Source: Anthopleura xanthogrammica (Eukaryota > Cnidaria > Anthozoa > Actiniaria > Actiniidae). Taken from it: a stretch of DNA of 64,000 nucleotides. Position 1 is the stretch's first letter, and each line of letters opens with the position of its first letter. This document shows positions 50,655-63,419 of this stretch, in pieces. The notes under the pieces are model-generated. The model saw nothing but the letters and a program-made list of their open reading frames with translations. It searched no databases and was not told the DNA's origin. The DNA is taken from NCBI GenBank assembly GCA_964019055.1, contig OZ025215.1:11995611-12059610 (forward strand), given 5' to 3'. The position numbers and the translations under genes were made by a program.

Positions 50655-53600
50655 CTGTCGATGAGGAAAAAACAGACGAAAAAAATATTAATTTCACTGA
50701 TTGTTTGCTGCAATGATATGATAAATGATAATATATATGTATGTAAATGACAATCAACTCGATGGAATATGGAACTCAGGAAAAATCTGAGCCAAGATGG
50801 GATTCGAACCCACGACCCTCCGTATACTAATGTATACTATAGTGTATTTCTGTTTATTTATTTTCTATTTTTTTAAACAGTGCATAACATTGCAGCCTTA
50901 ATGAAAAGGTTCTCGCAATGATTCAGGCCCAACATGACTTTGTGAACTGCTTTCCATTTCAAGCTTTTCAATTCAGGCTAATCGCATTAATCAATGGAAG
51001 TCTAAAACTAACTTCGGTTGAAGACAAAAATTAGTTTATCCGCTTTGTGTGGACCATTATTGGAATTACCTATTGCTGGTTTTCAATTATTCCCAAGAAA
51101 ATAAAATAGCAAAAGACACGGTGGCCATGTTGGTTGATATAACAAAAGAAACTGATTAAATTCAACCAAGAAGGCGGATGTGAACCAGCAATGAACATCA
51201 AGACACAGGAAGCCCGGCTTTAAAATGTGAGCCGTTCATCTTTTTTTAATTATCTAGAAGTTCAGTATATTAATAGCTCAAAAGTCTGAGGCGAGCTCCT
51301 TGCGATAAAGATTACCAACATTGCTTACCTTGTTGCGTTTGACTTGATTTCAAAGCTTCTGGTTTACCAGCGGTAATCTCAAGCAGTTCAATGGTGTATG
51401 ACACTGTTTCTTTTCCGTTTGTCACACTACATACGTATGTTCCATAATCAGAAGATCTCCTTGGATATACCACTACAACGTTTTGGAGAACTTTGATCTC
51501 TGTCGAGCTCACTAAAGAGGTATCATTTTTTGTCCAACTGTATTTGATTGGTGGTGCTCCGGTTGCATAGCAACCAAGGCTAACTTTATCTCCAATACTC
51601 GCTCTAACCAAGGACGTCATTTTCTCACTTGAAATTTTAAGCTTCTCTGTATTAAGTTAATAAGAATAACGTTAACAAATAACAAATCAGCTTAAGGAAA
51701 ATTTTAAATACTCTAGTTTCGATTTCGAAGCCTCAATTTCGTATGGAATTATTTTGAATATTCATGCATTCCAGTGAAGGTTCGTGGACGAGATTCCAAA
51801 GTGTTTGTATTGTTGAAGTTGTGCATTCTTAACTGTACTGTTGGTATTTGTGAATATTTAGACGCTGAAATGAGAGTATCCCTGAGTAAATGAGTCTGTA
51901 ATCAAGGAACACAACGCCGTATTGTACGAATTGGAAAATGGTCTATTGAGCATTTTCTGCTAAGACCTTTATTTACCATTTAAAAAACCTTAGCGTTAAG
52001 TACTTGTTATAAGTTCATACATTGCAATTTATTGACAACTCACCTTGGTTTCTTGTATTGTCAACACAGTCTATCAGCGGTTTCACCTCAGTCACATATG
52101 AAACTGTTTCGTTCTTGTTTGACACGCTACACCTATATTTTCCATAATCATCTGCAGTCGTCGGCTTTACAAACAGGATGTTATCTATAACGTCCGCTGC
52201 TGGACTGCTGATTGGAGCACCGTCTTTTGTCCACTGGTACTTGATTGGTGGAACACCAGTTGCATAGCAACTAATGGCTGCCTTGTTTCCAATAGCAACA
52301 TTTACAGAAGACATCATTTTGTTTCTTAAAATTGTTAATTTCCCTAAAAAGAGTGAATTCAAGTTAAGTTTTGCTTTTTTTTGTTTTTGTATTTCCTTTT
52401 TTTTTTTTTTTCTTTCTCTCTTCTTTTATCCTTTTTCATTGCTTAGAAATAAGATACTCGTAACTCACCTTCGGGCCTTCTTTCACCTCTATTCTCACAA
52501 TTCTTCAACGGTTTCACTTCAGTTCGAAATGAGACTGTCTCGTTACTGTTGGAAGCGCTGCACAGATATCTCCCATAAGCCATTGCAGTCTTTGGCTGTA
52601 TAAACAAGATGTTGTCAATCACGGTAACTGCTGGATTACTAATTGGAGCACTGTTCTTTGTCCACTTGTAGGTGATTGGTTGAGGGCCAGTTGCAAAACA
52701 GCCAATTGTCGCCTTGTTTCCAATAGCAACATTTAATGAAGACATCATTTTGTAGCTCAAAATTGCCAACTTCCCTAAGTACATGAAAATAACATAAGAA
52801 AATAATAGAAAGGGTACTGAGCAAAATGTATCTAATGTATCAAAATGATAGTATGCATGAATATTTGTTCACCAACCTCGTTGGGGTTGAACTGGTGTGC
52901 TTCCTTTCAGGCATTCTTTGTAAGGGACAAGCTTGATTTCATAGGAAGCAACTTCTTTGCCACTCGAAGCTTTGCAGAGAAATGTCCCATAATCTTGTAA
53001 TTTACTTGGTTGGACAATTACCGTGTTGCCTATTACTTTAGTTGAGGAACTTTTGATTGATGAACCATCCTTTGTCCAGATGTATTTGATTGGTGGAGCT
53101 CCGGTTGCATAGCAACTGAGAACGGCTTTTTCGTTTAAGGCTGCCTTCACTATGGATGTCATTTTGTCGGTCAAGATCATTAACTGTCCTGTTAAAATGT
53201 TCAAAATACAAATGAATGTGCAATTGGAAGAAAGAATAATTGACGAAAGAAAGGGACTGACTGACTGACTGACTGACTGACTGACTGACTGACTGACTGA
53301 CTGACTGACTGACTGACTGACTGACTGACTGACTGACTGACTGACTGACTGACTGACTGACTGACTGACTGACTGACTGACTGACTGACTGACTGACTGA
53401 CTGACTGACTGACTGACTGACTGACTGACTGACTGACTGACTGACTGACTGACTGACTGACTGACTGACTGACTGACTGACTGACTGACTGACTGACTGA
53501 CTGACTGACTGACTGACTGACTGACTGACTGACTGACTGACTGACTGACTGACTGACTGACTGACTGACTGACTGACTGACTGACTGACTGACTGACTGA

Positions 53601-56600
53601 CTGACTGACTGACTGACTGACTGACTGACTGACTGACTGACTGACTGACTGACTGACTGACTGACTGACTGACTGACTGACTGACTGACTGACTGACTGA
53701 CTGACTGACTGACTGACTGACTGACTGACTGACTGACTGACTGACTGACTGACTGACTGACTGACTGACTGACTGACTGACTGACTGACTGACTGACTGA
53801 CTGACTGACTGACTGACTGACTGACTGACTGACTGACTGACTGACTGACTGACTGACTGACTGACTGACTGACTGACTGACTGACTGACTGACTGACTGA
53901 CTGACTGACTGACTGACTGACTGACTGACTGACTGACTGACTGACTGACTGACTGACTGACTGACTGACTGACTGACTGACTGACTGACTGACTGACTGA
54001 CTGACTGACTGACTGACTGACTGACTGACTGACTGACTGACTGACTGACTGACTGACTGACTGACTGACTGACTGACTGACTGACTGACTGACTGACTGA
54101 CTGACTGACTGACTGACTGACTGACTGACTGACTGACTGACTGACTGACTGACTGAATGAATGAATAATTAAACCTTACCATTAGCTTTCTCTAACAATG
54201 CGTTGCTTAACGGTCCATCCTTCATAGTAAACGCCTGAACTTTGAATTCATACTCTATAGATTTGGCGAGTCCCGTGACTACAGCCGTTTTTGCTGTAGG
54301 ACAGTCAATTGTAAAGACTTTCAGTGGATTTGATATCTTTTTTGATTCCCTGTAAACAACTTTATACCCTCGTAAGACTCCATTAGAACACTTTTGATTT
54401 TGAAGTGATGACCAGATAAGAAGAACACTGTTAGATGAGAGACTTTGAACAGACTTTAGGACTGGTGCACAATCTGGCGCTGTAAAAAGAAAAAGCTTTG
54501 GATTAAAAATTGGACTTAAGAAAATACTTATTCACCACTTTGACATCCCCATAATGCTTTGCGTTTTGAGGGGCAACAATAACAAAAAATATTTGAAAAT
54601 TCAAAACTTTTCGTGCAAATGTTGAGTATATTTGCTATTATCAATGAAAAATCCAGTATCAGTTTAATCAGAGTTAATTCAACGCGCATGGGAGAACGAA
54701 ATGTTTGGTGTTACAGACAATGTATGGACTTCCTAAGAAATGTTGCGAATTTTACTCATAAAGCTGTTCAATTTTCTTTCTTTCTAAATTTTGCTACACC
54801 CTGTAACTCTGATAGAATCTATCATAGAAGCATATTAAGTATTTTAGATGTTTTTTTTCTTCAATTCTTATTAATAATAATAATAATAATGATAATGCAT
54901 TTATTTACACTTCGCTTCATTAATCTTCATGCCATTATTAACGATTTTGTCTCGTTGCTGCCCCCAAAAACGCAAAGCATTATGGAATGTGAAAGTGGTG
55001 AATCTCGTATAGTGGTTTATACTTATATTTCTGCCGTAAGGATTCAGGCAGACCCCAATAAACCTCAGGCTATATTAGTTCGCTTGCCTGAAGTGATGAT
55101 ATAAGTAAATACAACAGCGGGTACCATAAACAGGGTGACGCAGGGGTATCGATCACAAATCGCAGACAAATTTTTCATAAATCCACGAATCACGAAAAAC
55201 GATTAATGACTAACCTCGATACAAGGATTTAGTGTGTAATACGAATTTTCACGGATCACGGTCTACAAAATAGGCAGATCACGCATCACGGGGAGACTGA
55301 AATTCACGGGACATATATTTTTGAATTTCACGAATCACGGCCCAAAAAAAGCCAAGTCAAGCGTAACCCCTGTGCCACCCTGCATAAACAGTAGATGATT
55401 CTTATAAAGATTCTTACCATCTTCCAGAGTTCTTGTCTTGATCTCAGCACTTGACTTTCCTGTGTACATACTATTCATTACAGAAACAGTGACCTTATAG
55501 ATTGTGTTTTTTTCCAGGGACGTCAGAGTGTACGTTGTCATGGTACCCACAACAATCATCGCTGCTGGACCTCCTTCCTTTGCATATTTGATCCTGAATC
55601 CAGCCATTGGTCCATTGATTTTATCAGTTTCATTAAGCTGTTAAAAAACATACAGAAGACATGGTGAATCGTAATCTTTAGAAAGTTGGGTACCTGTCAT
55701 CCAGTATGGCGGCATCAACAAGCGCATATTTAGGTATTACCTACTTTAATTGATATAATAAGTCTTCATTTTACATTATATTTGAGACTCAACATTTTAG
55801 CGACTGACTGCTTAACAAGAAGTCATAGACCTTTATTGTTTTTATCCACTAATTGGCGATCACGATCACAACTGAGAAAGATTAGGTTTTACCTACTTAA
55901 ATTATATTATCTTTTGGATAAGATAGATGTGCCGTTGATATTACCTGCCAATTGATGCGGATACTCTGTGATGTCACAGACATAAGGCTGGTGATTGTTG
56001 GAATACAATCGGGCTCTGGTGAATGAGAGAGAAAAATTCCATTTAGATAAAGGCAAATAAGCTATCGCAGCCAACTCGCTCCTTCATTAACACCATCATG
56101 GTCATGGTCTTCACTGTCGTCACAACCACCATTTCGCCACTACCACCTCTCCACCCCCCCCCCCCCCCCCCTCCACCACCATCAGCACCAGTCACCATCA
56201 ACATGTCATCATACAATACAATAAACATTATTAGATTTCCTAGCTAGATGGGATCTTCATACCTAATTTTCAAAATCATACTCAATATAAGCTATGATAC
56301 TTAGGGCATTACCCGCTATCATGGTTCTAATATGAAGAAATTTGGTCCACAGTCCTTGTCCCACATAATTTGTTGCACTCATTCTCACATTGTAGTTTAT
56401 GTAAGGCTTGAGGTTTGTCAAAGTGAAATGAGAAGCTTGATGACCAACAGATATGGTATTGATAGAACTTTGGTTCTTCAACTCTATTAACCAGCTGGTT
56501 GTTGCTCCAACCTTGTCAGACGGATTTGGCAGGGTCCAGTTCAGGTGTATAGAGCGCTGGAATGGAACTGCTGTGACAGTAGGAGCTTGTAGCACATCTT

Positions 56601-59600
56601 AAAAGTTAAATGAAAGAAGAAGAATATTTTTCTAAATATCAAACAGCAGTTTCAAATTAAAGTAGGACAGTCAATATTCATCAAATGAATTATACGTGGA
56701 TTGCATTTTAATAAGTTTTTCTTAATTTTTGGTAAACCAACATCTTAACTCTCTGCAACTGATTGGTCCTCGGGTGTTGTCTATCAACAAGCCACATACT
56801 TGGAAAGAAATTAAAGAGTGTTAATTTCTGTAATGTAATTTTACTGATGTGCACTTACTCAGTTTAACCGTCACTTTCACCGATGCCTCCTTTATTCCTC
56901 CACTTGGCACGTAGCTTGGGTACGTTGCTCTACACGTGTAAAACGTGTTACAGACCACAGCTCGTGTGTTGGGATCTTGTCTTGTACAGTTGTACTTGGA
57001 CAGCACGTCTTCAGCAGAGATAAACTGTACTTGTAGTGTTGATTGTGTTGCACCTTTGATCTTTGTTCCATTGTTAAACCACTGTATGCCAGGTGTTGGT
57101 TCACCAAGTACTCTACATGTTAACGTTTTAGAGGACTTCGGACTTGAGAGAACAACTTGTGGAATATCCACAGCAGCTTTTGGCAAATCCACTAGAGTGA
57201 TATTTAAAAAAAAAATAAGAAAGAAACCAGGGAAAGATCGTAGAGAATTTTCTCAAACTCTAAGGCTTGTGTCGTACCGTGTACGTGCTGTTGGTTCATA
57301 CCCTAACATTATAGCTCTTAAAAATGTTAGACCCTTCGTTAAAAACTAATTGCTTACAAAATTCGCAGCCGTAGAGATCAAAGCGTAAACAGATTCCTGT
57401 GTGCCAAGCTTGAGGGAAAATTCTGACATAATGTGCAACTATTGGACGGGGGAGCCACTGCACAATGACGTCTTCTCTATTGGTATTGCCACGGAAGACC
57501 TTCAAAGATGAGAACAATTGGAACATGAAATTACTTATAAACGAATGGCAATTTATAATCAAAATCCTATTTACCTTTGCAACTTGTCCTTCTTTGTATT
57601 CACTCCAATATCTGTTATCAAAGCTGTAGCTAACTTTGTATGACGTCACCCATTTGTCCAAATCTTTGTCACCTTGAGTTGCAATACCAGTTACTGTCTT
57701 GACCTGTCCAAGGTCAACTTGTATGTACTCAGTATTGGATGTTGTGAAGCTGCACCATGACGAGCTGCCATACAGACGACCACGTGGTGCAGTATGGGAA
57801 TTATCCGATGACGAAGATGACGTTATCTGCGTGTCTGGTATTTGTGAATTCTCAAGACCAAGCGACGTGGTGCAAACTGTGTTGGGTTCATTAATTTACA
57901 ATATTAACCGAATTAAACAACTGAGAAAACTATATATTTGAAGTCAATTAAAAGGCTTTTTGAAAACACAAACATTCGCTTACCTGAAGGAAGTCCTTTG
58001 AAATCACCACGTAAGGTCTTGTGACCATTGTACGCAGTTGGTAGGATACGAACAAACTTGGCTTTAAATGGGTGTGTTATTGAATTTGTAACCACTGGCA
58101 CATTGTCTGTATTTCCTGAAAACTCCTGTTTCCCAAGATAAATAACCAAAGTACATGATTGGTTAGTTATGTAATGAAGCTATCACAAATTTCCACCCCT
58201 TTCGTACCCCTTTCGGGCGGAGCATCCCCGTATAGTCCATTATAGGGAGTACCCCCCCCCCCCCCCGGTGATGTACTCATTTCAGTAAAGTTATTCACCT
58301 GAAAAACTACAAAGCTGAGACTAAAGAATTATGGATTTTACATTTTTAACCGTCTTGATAACTATTAATGGACTTGACATCTCTTATCAGTTCAAATTTC
58401 ACCTGTTAGCATCGTATAAAAAGCTTAACTTGTTGCATAATGTTGTTTCTTGATCTTCTCTGGTCTCAGCTTTTTAGTATTTTTGGTAACTACTAAACTT
58501 TATTGAAAAAGAGCAGTGAACGTGGATAAGAAAGTCGTAATCAGTTTATATTCTTAAGGTTTTTAAACATTCATTTTTAATTACTGGGTTACCTGTGGTA
58601 AACCAGTCATAAAATACCTTCGTTTTTTACTGGGCTACCTGTGGTAAACCAGTCATAAAATACCTTCTTTTTTTTTTCTGATTCCTTCACGACAAAATGG
58701 CAAAGTTGCACAATACTACCCAGAGGGTCATTGCGGCCTTACCCAAGAGTCCTTATCGGGCATCTGCTACAGGGTTCCCATCTATGAATCCGATTAATTA
58801 ACATGTGTCACCTGTCAATCAATGCCACTACGTTGCTAAGTAATTAACAGAGGGCGGAGCTAGCTTATCACGTGACATAAATTAATGTCTACGCATGCTC
58901 TATTTCGTTGACTGCTGTAATTAAAGAGTGATCCGAGTCAGAAATTTTAATATACTCGTAAACAAGGATAATTCTAATCGAGCCAGGAATTCTGAAGAAT
59001 TTTCATTGCTCACGGCAAATGGCTAACGTTAACATTGATTAACTACTCGTGCTTTGACTCAGCTATTTAAAGCCGTGTTATCTGTAGTATCAGTACAAAA
59101 GGAAAAAGCTAGCCAAGGCCAATATTTAATTCTTGAGTTAAAGAATTTCTAAGCGCTCCAAGCTAAATCAAACCGATGGGATGTCCTGACTTCATTCGAG
59201 TTTTACCGACACGATTTTCGGATGCTTTATTTAATGGTTTGACTCAACAACACTACTACAAATAAATATGAGGTACAAAGAAGTTTATTCGGGCTTTCAT
59301 TTTGATATTAAGAACTGAAGAGTAATTAGAAACATTGTTAAATCGAACGCATGTATTTTGATTCTCAGATCGATCTCTTATAAAGTCATTCAACTCGCGA
59401 CTCACTCGTTAAACATTTACGAACTGTCGATTGATTTACAAATATATACGAACATAGAAAATTGTAAGATGTAAAGCAATTCTGAGGGTAGTTTTGAGCA
59501 ATTATTTGCTCGTCTTACCGTTCTAAACGAAGGATTCATGTAGTAAACAAATAATGCTGACCTCAAGCAAACGTGTCTCCGTCAGCTCGCTTTGCCTACT

Positions 59601-62600
59601 TTCTGTCTGCGACTTAATTACGTATGATAAAACTCGGACTGGAATCGGAATTAAGGATATGGAAGTTGGACTTCACCAAAATGGGTATTTTCGATGATTT
59701 AGTTTTTGATTTAACTTTTTTTTCCAAAATGGCTTTCACTGTACATTTATAGTAGGCAGTCTATCACTGTCTTTTGAAAAACGACGAAAAAAGAAAACGT
59801 GGGCCTCGACAGTACGATACATCAGAAATATTAAAAACCAAATTACAGTCAGCTTATTTTATAATTGATCACTCTTTTTCCACAAAGGGTGGGTCAAGGG
59901 CACCCTAGGACCCTCCCCCTCCCCCCTGCCCCTGGTCTCACCCGGTCCAGGTAACCCAGTGCACGCTCCCACCAGCGTCTTGTTAGTCCTAAGTTATTTT
60001 CTAAAGGGACCGTCGTTGTAATTGTGGCTACCTGTGATGCCATCCCTTACCCCTCACCTGTGAGGTAAAAGCTGAATGAATGAATGGATGAGTGAGTGAG
60101 TGAGTGAGTGAGTGAGTGAGTGAGTGAGTGAGTGAGTGAGTGAGTGAGTGAGTGAGTGAGTGAGTGAGTGAGTGAGTGAGTGAGTGAGTGAGTGAGTGAG
60201 TGAGTGAGTGAGTGAGTGAGTGAGTGAGTGAGTGCGTGAGTGCGTGAGTGCGTGAGTGCGTGAGTGCGTGAGTGCGTGAGTGCGTGAGTGCGTGAGTGCG
60301 TGAGTGCGTGAGTGCGTGAGTGCGTGAGTGCGTGAGTGCGTGAGTGCGTGAGTGAGTGAGTGAGTGAGTGAGTGAGTGAATAGATGGATAGATGGGTGGA
60401 TGGATAAATGAATGATGAAGCACGATAGCACTACTCTCCATGATAAAATAGATAAATATAAATGAACTAAAAGTCTTATAAACTATCATTAATGAAACAA
60501 AGTACCTTTTCTACTCCACTTTCGTTGTAGGTGGTCCACTTAATGTCATTCTTTGAATACATAACTTTATACTTTGTGACGTATTCTTTTATGTATGAAT
60601 TTCCCTCAGTAGCTACAGCACATACGTGAAACATATCACCAAGGTCTATCTGTAGGTAGTCATCAGCTAAGCCGTTCGTTTTTGTTCCCCAAGACAAAGA
60701 AGCACCAAGTCTACCGCCAAATGCAGAATAGCTCTTGCTATTATAGGTGGATGTTGCAGTAAACCTGTGATTCGGTACCAAACTACGACTTGGTATACCA
60801 ACACTGTGAGTGGAACAGCCTGGAAGAAAAAGAGTCGATAACCTCTTATTTGAACATATGAATGAATCTTAGAACTGAGAAATATGGGGAATACTAATTT
60901 ATAACCACAACAACAACAGAATATCTTAACAAGAAAAACATATCTATTATTAAAGCTGCTATCGAGATCAGTCCTGTAATTTTTGATGAAATATTAATGA
61001 AATGGGTTAGCATTCATATTGACTATATTGAAAATGAAGAAACAACGAGAAAAAGACAATTTGGGATTAAATTTTACTACTGCTATTACTATTGCTTTTG
61101 TTATCGTATTCCAACTCACTTGTCTGGAAAGAATATCCATAGATCTCTGCCCTCAAGCACGGTGTATTAGTCTGGTATGTCTTGGGTACAATGCGTAGAT
61201 ATCTTGTAACAATACCATAGTATAGAATACGACGTACAACAGTTGATCGATCATAGTTGCCGTAGAATGTCTGTGGATTCGCAAAAAAAGTTTATGACCC
61301 TTTTGTGAAAGCTATTAGTTCATGTCTGCGGATTGCATTATTGTTTTCTACTGATCTATCATACTATAACTAATGCTACATTGCCCTGTTAATATTGTTC
61401 TCCTGATAAGTAGTCCATGTTGTACCATAAGTAGATGTATCTATCTGGTACGTCTTCACCCACTGATCTATCATAGTATCACTAATGCTACATTACCCTG
61501 TCAGTATTGTTCTCCTGATAAGTGATCCATGTTGTACCATCAGTAGATGTATCTATCTGGTACGTCTTCACCCACTGATCTATCATAGTATCACTAATGC
61601 TACATTACCCTGTCAGTATTGTTCTCCTGATAAGTGGTCCATGTTGTGCCATCAGTAGATGTATCTATCTGGTACGTCTTTACCCACTGATCTATCATAC
61701 TATCACTAATGCTACATTACCCTGTCAGTATTGTTCTCCTGATAAGTGGTCCATGTTGTACCATCAGTAGATATATTTATCTGGTACGTCTTCACCCACT
61801 GGTCTGCCATGCTGTTTCCTTGTGTAGCCACAGCACAAATAAGGTGAGATGAGCCCAAGGCAATCTGTAGATATGGATCAGAGTCACTTGTAGAAGCACA
61901 CCACGATGAGCTTGATGTATAATGTAGTCTGGCATAATTTGCAAAGTTTTGAGGAGAAGAAACTGTTATACTACCATTTGGAATAGCTCCTGATTCCATG
62001 CCAAGAGGAACGTTCTCGCAGTCTAAACATAAGTCAAAAACCAAATCTTCACTTGAAATGGTCCAAAAAGATATAAAAACATTTATCATATTCATTACTA
62101 ATTCATTAGGGTGAGACCCAATGAAATCGCAAGACTGGGGTCACATGAGAACACGGTGAACCCCATACAGCTCAGCTAATTAGTATTCTGTATCGGATTT
62201 ACAGATTACCGGCCAATTAGGCTAAAATATTCTATAAATCAGAATCTTCATTAAAAAGTAAGAAGCTAAGAAATATACAATATTTGTGACAATATTGTAT
62301 GGGATATACAATCACTCGTCTCCGACTCGTGGTTATATATTCCATACAACACGCATTGCCACTCATATTGTAAGTTTCTTATTAATATTAGTCAAATATT
62401 ATTTTACCTTGTTTGTATCCAAAGAGTCCAACTCCCATTGTCTTGTGCATGTGATACATCACAGGAACGAAACGGATGTATCTTGCAAGCTGGTTGGGGA
62501 TTGAATGCTGCTGAACGAGCCTGTTTTCTGAATTTCCTTGAAACACCTAAGTAGGGTAGGAAGTTCGAATTTGAAAGTCTCGTTCTGCATGCTGTTCAGT

Positions 62601-63419
62601 GATTCACGCGCCTCGCATTAAAAGTCGTACACCTTACCTTGTTCACTCCATTTTCTTGGTACGTCGTCCAATCCCTGTTATTCAGTGATACATTTATCTT
62701 GTAGGCTATGACCCATTCGCGAGAATTAAGGCTACCTTGTGTTGCTACAGCACAGATAATGTAAGGAATTCCGAGGTCAACCTGTAGGTAGTCATTGGGA
62801 TCAAATTTTGTCTTTGCTGCCCATCCATTATGACCAAGTCTACCATAGTATGGCTTATAATCTTGGTAAACCGAACTGGCAGTAAAACTGCTATTCGGTA
62901 TAAGGTATTTGCTTTCTAAGTTGATAGAATTTGTAGCACACTCTAAGGAAACAAATAAGTTGAGTAAATGTATATGGCAAATGCTACTTGTTTGGATAGA
63001 CAAAATCAGGACAAATAGCCCACCCTATCACTGCCTTCAGGCGTAGCCCATTGTCAATCAAAGTTCCTTGGCACGCCAATAACTGTAGGAAACTAGACAC
63101 CTCAAACAATTGTCTATACAGTATACAAAATAAACATTTTTTTCGCCAATGGAATTTTTGGATATTTTTTTCCTGTCAGCCCGAGTTCGCATCTAAGATA
63201 ATTTTTGAAATGGCTCTGTTGGACCCCAGAGTTTATCACACACATTAAGTTCAAGATATTAGAAGAATTAAAATATATACCTTTTTTGTAGCCAAATACC
63301 CCTACTCTCATGACCTTGTGTCCCTTGTATTTCGTTGGGTAAAATCTGATATACCGTGCTCTTGTTTTGGTAATGGCATTCTTAACGTATAAATGATAAT
63401 TTGTGTTTCCAGCAAATAT
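50401..63419 (-). CDS. Receptor B2: FA58Cs-Ig-3xFN3-4xIg-TM, 5' end outside window
   Basis: Near-identical paralogue of B1, 1544 codons plus stop in the window, 19 exons, all open and in phase. FA58C-a1 second half 63419-63281; a2 62942-62638, 62546-62408; b 62022-61721, 61270-61120; c 60819-60506, 58125-57984; d 57876-57575, 57499-57358; Ig 57191-56859; FN3 56597-56313; FN3 56015-55945, 55637-55418; FN3 54479-54180; Ig 53188-52877, 52774-52469, 52343-52044, 51646-51329; TM plus tail 50654-50401. The copied block ends at 63548, before the place where the FA58C-a1 first half and signal exon would be, so these must lie beyond 64000 or be missing. Odd points: FA58C-b has LQIALG where the others have LQIDLG, and FA58C-c is three residues shorter. 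Confidence 0.87.
53255..54156. repeat. (CTGA)n microsatellite in B2, about 225 copies
   Basis: Pure CTGA array of about 902 bp at the same intron position as the 314-bp B1 array. It produces a 437-codon minus frame that runs into the Ig exon. Translation through the FN3 donor gives a stop in the FN3 frame (GGTAAGGTTTAA), so it is not coding. Confidence 0.98.
54636..55011. mobile_element. 376-bp intronic segment, inverted relative to B1
   Basis: Reverse complement of 31716-32090 with a few substitutions, set in otherwise collinear flanks. In this orientation its end forms an inverted pair with the related piece at 54532-54590. Confidence 0.85.
55131..55382. mobile_element. MITE, B2 copy of 32210-32468
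   Basis: Same terminal sequences and flanking CATAAA as the B1 copy, with a small deletion near the right end. It was present before the duplication. Confidence 0.7.
58581..59985. mobile_element. 1.4-kb insertion with TTA flanks, B2 only
   Basis: Absent from B1, where attagtcctaag is uninterrupted. The insert runs 58584-59982 between TTA (58581-58583) and TTA (59983-59985). It starts CTGGGTTACCTG, which is mirrored as CAGGTAACCCAG at 59948-59959, and has a tandem 38-bp repeat at its start. The TTA target would fit PIF/Harbinger-like elements, but no transposase is present. Confidence 0.75.
60089..60379. repeat. (GTGA)n / (GTGCGTGA)n microsatellite
   Basis: GTGA repeats flanking a higher-order GTGCGTGA block in the FA58C-c intron of B2, where B1 has ATGA/ATGG repeats. 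The THSLTH frames on the minus strand are artefacts. Confidence 0.95.
61351..61721. repeat. 112-bp FA58C-b exon-tail minisatellite in B2, about 4 units
   Basis: Same unit and place as in B1, between exons 62022-61721 and 61270-61120, with extra substitutions in the outermost unit. Confidence 0.9.

Noticed and set aside
52869..54182. A 437-codon minus-strand frame of SVSQ repeats running into an Ig domain
   Set aside because: It is the CTGA microsatellite read through. The frame does not match the FN3 exon across the donor, and B1 has a different repeat length. The Ig part is a proper exon with its own acceptor.
54613..55104. Plus-strand 163-codon frame
   Set aside because: Lies across the inverted intronic segment of B2. 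The frame is not kept in B1 and has no domain.
60028..60489. THSLTH-repeat frames on the minus strand
   Set aside because: GTGA/GTGCGTGA microsatellite, intronic.
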